This document shows, in pieces, positions 14,406-21,549 of a DNA stretch of 33,880 bases. How positions within the stretch are numbered: the stretch's first letter is position 1; each line of letters opens with the position of its first letter. The translations under genes were made by a program, and so were the position numbers. Under the pieces are notes generated by a model, which saw nothing but the letters and a program-made list of their open reading frames with translations, did no database searches and had not been told where the DNA came from. This DNA is from a virus, in IMG/VR virus record IMGVR_UViG_3300025687_000169, positions 1-33,880 of that record, one strand, 5' to 3'.

Positions 14406-15587
14406 ATGGCCAACACTAAGCTAGAATCTAGAAGGGCCGAAAAACAAAGATCCCGATTCGACATAGATGGATCGCCCAGCGCCCCAGCGGCGCCTACAGC
14501 ACCCAGGCCCCCAGAAACTCCTGCTGACTTTGTTCCTCCACCGCGAGCAAGGACCAATAGCGATGCAGAAGCAATAGCTTCTCATGAAGCAAAAGCTCCC
14601 AGATTTTGGACAAACCAGTTTAATGCCGGCCTTGGCTTTAAAACCGATCCAAAGTTCAAGTATAGATTTCGTGTTATATTCCCTGGCCTTACAATAGAAG
14701 ATGACCGATCAGAAGACCCTTATCCTGGCGAAAGAGCAGGCGCGGACGACAATTTCTTCGACCGGAAGGCACAAAATGAGCCTTATGTTTGGTGGGTGAA
14801 AACTATATCAAAACCGAAGCTCGACTATCAAACAGAAGAAGAAAAGTATTCTACTGCACAAGATCTTTTATCAAAAAGAGTATCTGGTAGTCCTATCTTG
14901 AGGGACATCACGATGACGATGGTCGATCCTTCTTATCCAAATGCAACAAGAAAGTTAGCAAGAATTGTAAGAAGAACTGGCTATAATGAAAAGCAAGCAC
15001 AAGATATTATTAGAAAATACTACGACAATTCCAATACAAAATCTCACCTTGATATAATTAACGGTCGCGAGCGACAAGGTGTCCAAATCCACCAGCTTGA
15101 TGAATTTGGTAGAAAAATTGAAACTTGGACGCTTCATAATGCTTTCATCAAAAGTATAGACTTTGGCGAACTAGATTATTCAAGTGACGAATTGTTAGAA
15201 ATTAGCTTGACACTTGGTTATGAAGCTGTTAAGGTATTCTTTCCAGACTATGGTCGTGAAAAGGCGTACACTTATTTCAATGACGTAGAACTACTCCCAC
15301 AAGAGCCGCCGAACCTCCCCGACGAGAGGGACCGCTGCAACAAAGTATTTGCTGAGCAGAAGAAGAAAGGTGTTATTGCAGCAATATCTTTCGACGAATG
15401 GATTGAGACACTACCAGAAAGCAACCCGTGCAAGCGACTTGCTGAGGAACCAGAACCTGGCTCAACTGATAACCCAACAACGGATGCGACCGCGAACGAC
15501 TCCGAGTCGCCGTCGACGCCTGGAGCAGATGACGCGCCGCAGGTGACGGACGTAGATATGTCCAGCGCCGCCGGGCCGCCTGAATAA
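14406..15587 (+). CDS. Tail tube paralogue with disordered N- and C-terminal extensions
   Basis: This 393-residue protein repeats the tube fold of its upstream neighbour. PKFKYRFRVIFPGL (about residues 80-93), DITMTMVDPSYPN, VQIHQLDEFGRKIETWTLHN and IDFGELDYSSDELLEISLTL align with the same regions of gp19. It adds a Pro/Ala-rich N-terminal 70 residues, an insert in the core (about residues 95-125), and a C-terminal tail of about 110 residues, acidic and Ser/Thr/Pro-rich at the end. The tails are GC-rich compared with the AT-rich core. Likely roles are a special ring at the tube end, baseplate junction or neck. It is not a simple substitute for gp19. The tube-fold assignment is firm, its position in the virion inferred. 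Confidence 0.8.
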   Translation: MANTKLESRRAEKQRSRFDIDGSPSAPAAPTAPRPPETPADFVPPPRARTNSDAEAIASHEAKAPRFWTNQFNAGLGFKTDPKFKYRFRVIFPGLTIEDDRSEDPYPGERAGADDNFFDRKAQNEPYVWWVKTISKPKLDYQTEEEKYSTAQDLLSKRVSGSPILRDITMTMVDPSYPNATRKLARIVRRTGYNEKQAQDIIRKYYDNSNTKSHLDIINGRERQGVQIHQLDEFGRKIETWTLHNAFIKSIDFGELDYSSDELLEISLTLGYEAVKVFFPDYGREKAYTYFNDVELLPQEPPNLPDERDRCNKVFAEQKKKGVIAAISFDEWIETLPESNPCKRLAEEPEPGSTDNPTTDATANDSESPSTPGADDAPQVTDVDMSSAAGPPE

Positions 15588-15614
15588 ACCAACACAACTT
15601 AACAAGAGGTAATA

Positions 15615-16466
15615 ATGAGAGATAACAGCAAGCGTTTTGGATCGGGAGCAGAAGCCCCACCACAAACGCACGAGACGAGCGAGACAGACGAAAGACCAAC
15701 ATTTAACTTTGCAGTTCCTACTGAGTTGGTTGATCTTCCGTCAAGGGGACGCTTCTACCCAGAAGGCCATCCTCTTCATATGGCAGAGACCATTGAAATC
15801 AAATATATGACAGCAAAGGACGAAGATATCCTAACTTCACCTTCACTTCTTAAGAAGGGTGTTGCTATTGATCGGTTCTTAAAGAACATTATTGTTAGCA
15901 ACCAAGTCAATGTTCAGTCCCTTCTAACAGGCGATAAGAACGCTATTCTTGTTGCTTCCCGCATCAACGGCTTTGGACCGGACTACACAACGAAGGTTAC
16001 TTGCCCCAACTGCACAACGGTTTCAGAGAACACATTCGATCTTGACGCTGTTGAGGCTTACCACGGTGATGACCACGAGGGACACGACATTGTTCCAACC
16101 GATCGTGGAACCTTCACCATTCGTCTTCCAAAGACCAAGTTTGAGGTTGAGGTTCGTCTTTTGACAAACCGAGATGAGAACGAACTGGTTTCCAAGATGC
16201 AGTCAAAGAAGAAGGTTGCTTACGAGACGAACCTGACTGATCAACTTCGCAAGATCATCGTTTCAATAAACGGCGTAGAAGACCTACAGACCATCCACAG
16301 GGCCATTGAAGTTCTTCCCGCATATGACTCCCGTTATTTGCGTGCGGCCTATATGAAGGTCGTTCCAGGGCTCGATATGACCCAACACTTTGCTTGCCCT
16401 TCTTGCGGCTTCGAAAAGGAGGTGGACATACCTTTAACGGTAGATTTCTTTTGGTCTAGACAATAA
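15615..16466 (+). CDS. 26: T4 gp26-like baseplate/tail assembly protein with zinc-ribbon cysteines
   Basis: A 283-residue protein of the T4_baseplate (gp26-like) type. LVDLPSRGRFYPEGHPL (about residues 38-54) is a family hallmark. Two Cys pairs, CPNC (130-133) and CPSC (261-264), could bind one zinc, the second followed by the typical ending VDIPLTVDFFW. In T4 gp26 acts in hub assembly. Here the gene lies just upstream of the tape-measure region, the place where other phages encode tail assembly chaperones. The zero frame stops 4 codons after DFF, while the +1 frame carries conserved-looking sequence, so a longer frameshifted product is likely (see next entry). ATG 15615 follows AAGAGGT. Confidence 0.8.
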   Translation: MRDNSKRFGSGAEAPPQTHETSETDERPTFNFAVPTELVDLPSRGRFYPEGHPLHMAETIEIKYMTAKDEDILTSPSLLKKGVAIDRFLKNIIVSNQVNVQSLLTGDKNAILVASRINGFGPDYTTKVTCPNCTTVSENTFDLDAVEAYHGDDHEGHDIVPTDRGTFTIRLPKTKFEVEVRLLTNRDENELVSKMQSKKKVAYETNLTDQLRKIIVSINGVEDLQTIHRAIEVLPAYDSRYLRAAYMKVVPGLDMTQHFACPSCGFEKEVDIPLTVDFFWSRQ

Positions 16467-16653
16467 CTACATCCAGTCCGTGTATGAGGAGTTCTTTCTC
16501 CTAAAGTATCACGGTAACTGGTCTTTTGCCGAGGCTTACAATCTACCAATAACAATCCGCAGATGGTTCCTCCAGCGTCTCGCTGACCAAATCAAAAAGG
16601 AAAATGAGAAGACAGAGGAAGCAATGAAGAAGTCTAAGTCCGGTAGGCGTTAA
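16453..16653 (+). CDS. Frame +1 extension of the gp26-like protein (probable programmed frameshift)
   Basis: The +1 frame from 16453 encodes 66 residues starting GLDNNYIQSVYEEFFLLKYH and containing YNLPITIRRWFLQRL, then a charged helix to KSGRR. The coding-like sequence begins before any ATG; the first usable start is GTG 16480, which has no Shine-Dalgarno. At 16449-16452 the run TTTT lets Phe-tRNA slip from UUU to UUU with full re-pairing, replacing UGG by GGU. This would give a fusion of about 345 residues beside the 283-residue short form, like the short and long tail assembly chaperones of other phages. Alternatively this is a separate small gene starting at GTG 16480. Confidence 0.65.
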   Translation, partial: GLDNNYIQSVYEEFFLLKYHGNWSFAEAYNLPITIRRWFLQRLADQIKKENEKTEEAMKKSKSGRR

Positions 16654-16674
16654 GCCTTCGGGCTTTTTGCTTTT
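16652..16674 (+). terminator. Intrinsic terminator after the gp26-like region
   Basis: AAGCC and GGCTT form a 5-bp stem around a TTCG tetraloop, followed by TTTGCTTTT. It overlaps the stop codon of the +1-frame extension and sits just before another late box. Confidence 0.8.
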
Positions 16675-16678
16675 GGAA

Positions 16679-16689
16679 ACTATTTATAG
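16679..16689 (+). promoter_or_regulatory. Late-promoter-like box ACTATTTATAG
   Basis: The box starts 4 bases after the terminator and 21 bases before the next ATG. This is the second case of a terminator followed directly by this box, and its reverse complement carries TATAAATA. Confidence 0.7.
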
Positions 16690-16710
16690 GGAGAAGGGGA
16701 TTTATTGTAA

Positions 16711-18225
16711 ATGGATAACCTAAATGAAGAAATCGATCTTGTTCTAGCGGAGTCGCTACTAAAAGAAGAACTGATGCTTCTCCTAGAGGGCTTTGAAGAT
16801 GGACCCGGAAGACAAGCAATCGAAGCCATGGTCAATAATATTTTTGATTCTGATAAAATCTCAGATGACGAAAAGGGTGAGATTTTTGCTTCGATGAAAG
16901 AAGATCTTGAAGAAATATTAGAATATTTTCTTAACACATGGAATAAGCTTGAGCCTGACGAGAAAAGAATTTCTAAGGCTGGGACAGTTGCAGGAGAAGC
17001 CGAAGAAGATATTACTGATGCAATGTTAGATTTTATTGCAAAATACACTGCTAAAATGAATCCTCCCGGTGATGAAGAAAGATTTATGCAGATGATCATA
17101 GGTGAGCCAAAAGAAGGCACGCCTAGTGTATTATATCAGAAAAAACACATGCAGGCTGCGTTATGGGCTCTTAGATTTGTCAGGGATGCCGCTGACGCTA
17201 CAAAGCCTGAAGACGAGCCTGAAGACGAGCCTGAAGAGACAGAGCCGGACGAGCCAGAAACCGAAACCTCTGACGAAAAAGAAATAATCATACCAGACAT
17301 AGCCCCAGGTGGTGGTGCTCGCTTTGTTGGTGGCCTTCGTTATGTTGGAACACCATTTGACACAAACATGAGAAAGTTTGTTGAGAAAACACCACTTGGT
17401 AAGTATTCAACACAAATAGTAGGTCTTATGAGAACTTTTGCTACTCTTACTGTTGCTAATAGAGTTTTAAAAAGTTTTGAGAGTGCTGATACTAGGATCT
17501 TAGCCCCCGACGAAGAAGGGCGAATACAGGAGGAGAGACTAAGAAGTCAGGGATTGGTAGAAGAGTTGAGCCAAGATCAGCAAAACTTTATAAACGACTC
17601 TGCAAAAGAGTTTGAGAAAGTTCTTGACAAAATAAACGAACCATTTGATAAGCAAGATGCTAACACAGCAGAATCTGAAATGGTTGCTATTATTTCAGAA
17701 TACATTGAAACGCTCAAAAAACAGAAGAAAAAAGTAGAATCAAACAAAGAAACAAAAGATGCCTACTTCAAAAACAACTTTCTCCTTGAACCTCTCATGA
17801 GAGGTTATGCCACAGTTCTCGCCAATTACCAGTGGAGCGGCAAGGCAGAAGAAGCTGGTGATGGAACCGAAGAGGCTGGTGAAGAACCAACAGTGGTGAC
17901 CGAAGGCAAGCTAACAACAATAAAGGTAGATTTCAACGAACTCAGGGCTCAGTCTCTAAACGAAGGTTTCTTGGAAACATTTGGTGGCATTATTGAGCTT
18001 GTTCTTGGCGCTATGTTTGGGAACAAGAAACTTCCAATGGCATTTACGGGAAGCGAAGGAGACATCCACGCCTTTGCTGACACGATCGGAAGAGAAAAGC
18101 GTTACATGGATGCTGTAAGAAGATATGGTTTGGATCACCCAACAACTTATAAGAATAGAGCAAAACTGGGCAATTCTATTAAGTCTTTTGAAAGAGAGAC
18201 TGGCATCAAGTGGCCTTTCAAATAA
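16711..18225 (+). CDS. Unknown tail-module protein, acidic low-complexity centre
   Basis: A 504-residue protein heading the tape-measure unit. The N-terminal 160 residues are helical and acidic (starting MDNLNEEIDLVLAESLLKEE). Residues about 164-190 are a Pro/Glu/Asp repeat (EDEPEDEPEETEPDEPE). Residues 195-240 are Gly-rich (GGGARFVGGLRYVG). The remainder is helical, with a possible coiled coil near 285-345 and a short hydrophobic stretch (about 425-440). Late in the protein comes HPTTYKNRAKLGNSIKSFER. No enzyme motif is seen. Its place between chaperone-like gene and tape measure suggests a tail assembly or virion protein. No family is recognised. Confidence 0.75.
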   Translation: MDNLNEEIDLVLAESLLKEELMLLLEGFEDGPGRQAIEAMVNNIFDSDKISDDEKGEIFASMKEDLEEILEYFLNTWNKLEPDEKRISKAGTVAGEAEEDITDAMLDFIAKYTAKMNPPGDEERFMQMIIGEPKEGTPSVLYQKKHMQAALWALRFVRDAADATKPEDEPEDEPEETEPDEPETETSDEKEIIIPDIAPGGGARFVGGLRYVGTPFDTNMRKFVEKTPLGKYSTQIVGLMRTFATLTVANRVLKSFESADTRILAPDEEGRIQEERLRSQGLVEELSQDQQNFINDSAKEFEKVLDKINEPFDKQDANTAESEMVAIISEYIETLKKQKKKVESNKETKDAYFKNNFLLEPLMRGYATVLANYQWSGKAEEAGDGTEEAGEEPTVVTEGKLTTIKVDFNELRAQSLNEGFLETFGGIIELVLGAMFGNKKLPMAFTGSEGDIHAFADTIGREKRYMDAVRRYGLDHPTTYKNRAKLGNSIKSFERETGIKWPFK

Positions 18226-18238
18226 GGAAGTATAAACG

Positions 18239-20584
18239 ATGGCTTTAAGTGTTCAAGAAGCAGAAAGACTATTAGAACTACAAAGACTTCGTAGAGAAGA
18301 GAGTAGAGAGTTCAGCAATGAAGAAAAAGCTGAACTTGAATCTCTTTTGCAACTTCATAGAGAAAGAACTTCTACTGAGGAAGAGAGGTTAAAGAACCTT
18401 AATGATCAGCTAATACAACTTAACGAACAAAAGGAACTAGTTGAGGACTTAAAGAAAATCGGAGATTCCCTAATAGGGATAGACGAACTAAGGCTCAATA
18501 ATTCAATAAGACTTGCAGAAATTCAAAAAGAAGAAGAAAAGTTAGCAGAAAAGAAGGCTACCCTAACTGAAGAAGAGTATCAGGCTCAACTTAAGTTAAT
18601 TGCTGCTGAAAGGACAAAACTTGGTTTAGAGGAAGCCGGCCAAGAGGCCATGGGCAACCTGCTCAAAATAACCACCGGTATGACAGAGCAGTCTAAGCTT
18701 CTTGGCGAAAGGTTACTCAACCCAATGGCAGGTCTTACCGGGGCAATGGACAAACTGAAAGCAGTAAATCCGGCTATGGTTATCGGTGCTGTTGCTTCCA
18801 ACAGTTTGCAAATGGCAATCGCACAAGACCAAGCAGTTACTAGTTTTGTCAAAACAACAGGAGCAATTGACAAGTTTGATGATAACATTCGCGGACTAGA
18901 GCGTTCTCTTGCCAGGCAAGGTATTTCTTCTGCGGAAGCTGGGCAGTCTGTTCAGTCTCTCTTCTTGAATGTTTCTGATTTCACAGAGATGAGCGAACAA
19001 GAACAGCGTGTTCTTGGTGAAAATGTTGCTATTTTAAATGAATTGGGCATTGCTTCCGAAACAGCAGCAAAAAACATCCAGTTTGCTACAAAGGTTCTTG
19101 GACAGTCTACTGAAGAAGCTGCTGCCCTGCAAAGGGAACTATTTGTCTTTGCACAAGACTTGGGGGTTTCAGCGAGTCAAATAGCGGGTGACTTCCAACA
19201 AATGGCACCGCAAATCGCAGCAATGGGCAAGAATGGTGTTGATGCCTTCAAAAATCTTGAAGCACAGTCAAAGAGAACCGGACTTGCGATCAATGATATG
19301 ATGCAGCTTGTTAGCAAGTTTGACCGCTTTGATACGGCAGCCGAATCTGTCAGTTCTTTAAATGCAATTCTTGGTGGGCCATTCTTGAACTCGGTCGAAC
19401 TTGTTGCTGAAACTGATCTTTCAAAACGATTTCAAATTCTAAAAGATAGAGTTGACGACGCTGGCTTGTCTTTCGATCAGATGGAATACTACGAAAGGAA
19501 AGCGCTGGCCGCAGCGCTTGGGCTCAACGAGGCACAACTAGCGATGTTCATGAGAGGAAACCTAGATCAGATCTTACCAGAGCAAAAATCAGCAGATGAA
19601 TTGATCGCCTTACAAGAGCAGACGGCACAGTTTAATAATGTAATGGATGAACTAACACAAACAATGCAGGCGCTTGTAGTTTCTTTTGGCCCTCTCATTG
19701 GTGTTTTCAAGGACGTTTTGAACTTGGTTCAGTTCCTTGGACCAGTTATAAGTCAAGTGTTAATTCCCGCTCTTATTCAATGGTCCTTGCAGACAAAAAG
19801 GTTGGCCGCCGAGCATGCAAGACTTCTAATGCCACTGGTTATAATGTATCAAACTTATGTCTTGTTGACAGATGTTCTTGGACTTAGTGCTCCTGTTGCT
19901 ATGATCGCCGCGACAGCGCTGGGTGTCTTAACGGCTGCACTATACACAGCCGGTATGGCTTCTAACGTTGCTTTTGCGGGGCTGCCGGCACTCTTGGGAC
20001 TGCTTGGCACGCTCGCAACAGGCATTATGATAGGCTTTTCTCCATCCGTCTACGGCGCGCTCATGGCTCTTGGGGCAGCCTTCTTATTCCTCGCTCCTGT
20101 TATGCTACCAATACTTGGGCCGATCGCCGCTATTGTTGCTGGCTTCGCTGGTATGGCGCTCGTAGTAACAGGTTTGGTCGGGTTACTTAGTTCCCTTGGT
20201 GACGGAGGCTTAATAGACAACTTCAGGATCGTAGCCGAAGAAATAGCAAATATTGTTGAAAGCATTAACAAATTATCAGAAGAGAAGACAGTTAAGTTTA
20301 CAACCTCTATGACAGCAATGGCAGAAAGCTTCACAGGAAATGTAAGTTCTGCCGCTATGCAGTCTGTAAGTAATGGTGTAGCAATGGCTGCTGCTCCTGT
20401 TGCAGCAAATGTTCCACAGCAAACTAGTTATAATGGACCACCTCCAGAGTTTAATATAAACGTTAAGATTGGTGAGAAAGATTTTGCCAATGCTGTTACA
20501 AGCGTTGAACTTAAAGGTGGTATCAATGAAAATTTATCAAAGTCTATAACAGAACTTATGTTCAGTAGATTTTATAAAGGCTAA
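18239..20584 (+). CDS. 29: Tail tape measure protein (T4 gp29 counterpart)
   Basis: A 781-residue protein. The first 130 residues form a strong coiled coil (LNEQKELVEDLKKIGDSL and nearby). The middle (150-480) is helical with Ala/Gln-rich segments such as QVKSL-type repeats absent but SAEAGQSVQSLF and EEAAALQRELFVFAQDL present. Residues about 492-655 are very hydrophobic with several potential membrane helices. The C-terminus (last 60) is a small soluble domain ending SKSITELMFSRFYKG. This layout is typical of tape measures, which set tail length and later help DNA cross the membrane. At about 1.5 angstrom per residue the length predicts a tail near 115-120 nm, longer than T4 (590-residue gp29). 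The site just before tube-cap and LysM genes supports the call. Confidence 0.8.
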   Translation: MALSVQEAERLLELQRLRREESREFSNEEKAELESLLQLHRERTSTEEERLKNLNDQLIQLNEQKELVEDLKKIGDSLIGIDELRLNNSIRLAEIQKEEEKLAEKKATLTEEEYQAQLKLIAAERTKLGLEEAGQEAMGNLLKITTGMTEQSKLLGERLLNPMAGLTGAMDKLKAVNPAMVIGAVASNSLQMAIAQDQAVTSFVKTTGAIDKFDDNIRGLERSLARQGISSAEAGQSVQSLFLNVSDFTEMSEQEQRVLGENVAILNELGIASETAAKNIQFATKVLGQSTEEAAALQRELFVFAQDLGVSASQIAGDFQQMAPQIAAMGKNGVDAFKNLEAQSKRTGLAINDMMQLVSKFDRFDTAAESVSSLNAILGGPFLNSVELVAETDLSKRFQILKDRVDDAGLSFDQMEYYERKALAAALGLNEAQLAMFMRGNLDQILPEQKSADELIALQEQTAQFNNVMDELTQTMQALVVSFGPLIGVFKDVLNLVQFLGPVISQVLIPALIQWSLQTKRLAAEHARLLMPLVIMYQTYVLLTDVLGLSAPVAMIAATALGVLTAALYTAGMASNVAFAGLPALLGLLGTLATGIMIGFSPSVYGALMALGAAFLFLAPVMLPILGPIAAIVAGFAGMALVVTGLVGLLSSLGDGGLIDNFRIVAEEIANIVESINKLSEEKTVKFTTSMTAMAESFTGNVSSAAMQSVSNGVAMAAAPVAANVPQQTSYNGPPPEFNINVKIGEKDFANAVTSVELKGGINENLSKSITELMFSRFYKG

Positions 20585-20587
20585 ACA

Positions 20588-21199
20588 ATGGCTGAAACTT
20601 CAACTTTAACTTTACCAAATATAAAAATTTCTCCACTCTGGTCGAGACATAATAAATGGATCGCTGCGTCGGGGGAAGGAACTTATGCATTAACTGAATT
20701 TTCTGACAATTATACTAGCAATTATAATATGGTAAACACTTTTGGCAGAATGGATCCGCTAGTATCTTATTCGAACACATCTAGAGAAGTTAATTTTGGT
20801 CTTCTTTTTGAAGGCGATGAGGGGAGCAATGCAGAAATAGGAATAGACTTTGCACAAAAAATAGCTCGATTTCAATATCCAGAGTATCACAATTTAAATG
20901 ATTCTATACCAAATGCTTTGTTAATCAAAAGACCACCTCTGGTTTTTGTTAGCGCCCCAGGTTTATTGGCCGCAGATGCAGAAGGAGACCCTATTTTATG
21001 TGTTATGAAAAGCTTTGCTTTCACGCCAACTGTTGGTTTGACTCCTTTAACTGCGCCTGTAATTGGTTTAGACTTTAGAGGCAACAAGACTGTTAATTTT
21101 CAGTCGATCACGGTAAGATTTAGTTTTACAGTTCTTCACGCAGAGAGTAAAGGGTGGATCCTATCTGGTGATAAATATAGATTTTTAGGAGGTTTATAA
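20588..21199 (+). CDS. Probable tail tube cap/initiator, gp48/gp54-like
   Basis: A 203-residue beta-rich protein directly after the tape measure (3-base gap) and before the LysM protein. Features include NYTSNYNMVNTFGRMDPLV near residue 40, REVNFGLLFEGDEGSN and the closing strand VRFSFTVLHAESKGWILSGD. This order (tape measure, tube cap, LysM protein, hub) is the same as in contractile systems where a tube-initiator protein connects baseplate to tube. T4 gp54 (320) and gp48 (364) are longer. The call is based on order and beta-strand pattern rather than a clear motif. From here to about 25,000 the codons become markedly AT-rich. Confidence 0.5.
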   Translation: MAETSTLTLPNIKISPLWSRHNKWIAASGEGTYALTEFSDNYTSNYNMVNTFGRMDPLVSYSNTSREVNFGLLFEGDEGSNAEIGIDFAQKIARFQYPEYHNLNDSIPNALLIKRPPLVFVSAPGLLAADAEGDPILCVMKSFAFTPTVGLTPLTAPVIGLDFRGNKTVNFQSITVRFSFTVLHAESKGWILSGDKYRFLGGL

Positions 21200-21203
21200 A
21201 ATA

Positions 21204-21548
21204 ATGCCAAGACATGGACCAGAAATATTGATACAAAATACTAATGACTTTTATGAAGAATTTTTTGAAAAAAGAAATCTTACAAAAATTACTCATTATG
21301 CTACACCAAAACTTCCAAAAATGACAGCAGAAATTAGGTCTAACTTTGTTTCTGCTAGACATGTTTGGAAACAAGGTGATAAATTTTATAAACTTGCAAC
21401 TGAATATTATGGTGATCCTAAGCTTTGGTGGGTCATTGCTTGGTTTAATAAGGCTCCGAACGAAGGCATGATAAAGTCAGGAAAACTCCTTTTGATACCT
21501 CAACCGCTTACAAAGATATTAGATTACTTCAACTACGGGGTGTTGTAA
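21204..21548 (+). CDS. 53: LysM-domain baseplate protein, T4 gp53-like
   Basis: A 114-residue protein. Residues about 52-97 form a LysM-type domain: HVWKQGDKFYKLATEYYGDP then LWWVIAWFN, NEGMIKSGKLLLIP. T4 gp53 and the LysM proteins of contractile injection systems bind the hub and bridge baseplate wedges. The protein is shorter than T4 gp53 (196) and lacks a large N-terminal domain. It starts 4 bases after the cap gene stop and ends next to the hub gene. Peptidoglycan binding is not implied, since baseplate LysM domains act as assembly modules. Confidence 0.75.
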   Translation: MPRHGPEILIQNTNDFYEEFFEKRNLTKITHYATPKLPKMTAEIRSNFVSARHVWKQGDKFYKLATEYYGDPKLWWVIAWFNKAPNEGMIKSGKLLLIPQPLTKILDYFNYGVL

Positions 21549-21549
21549 G

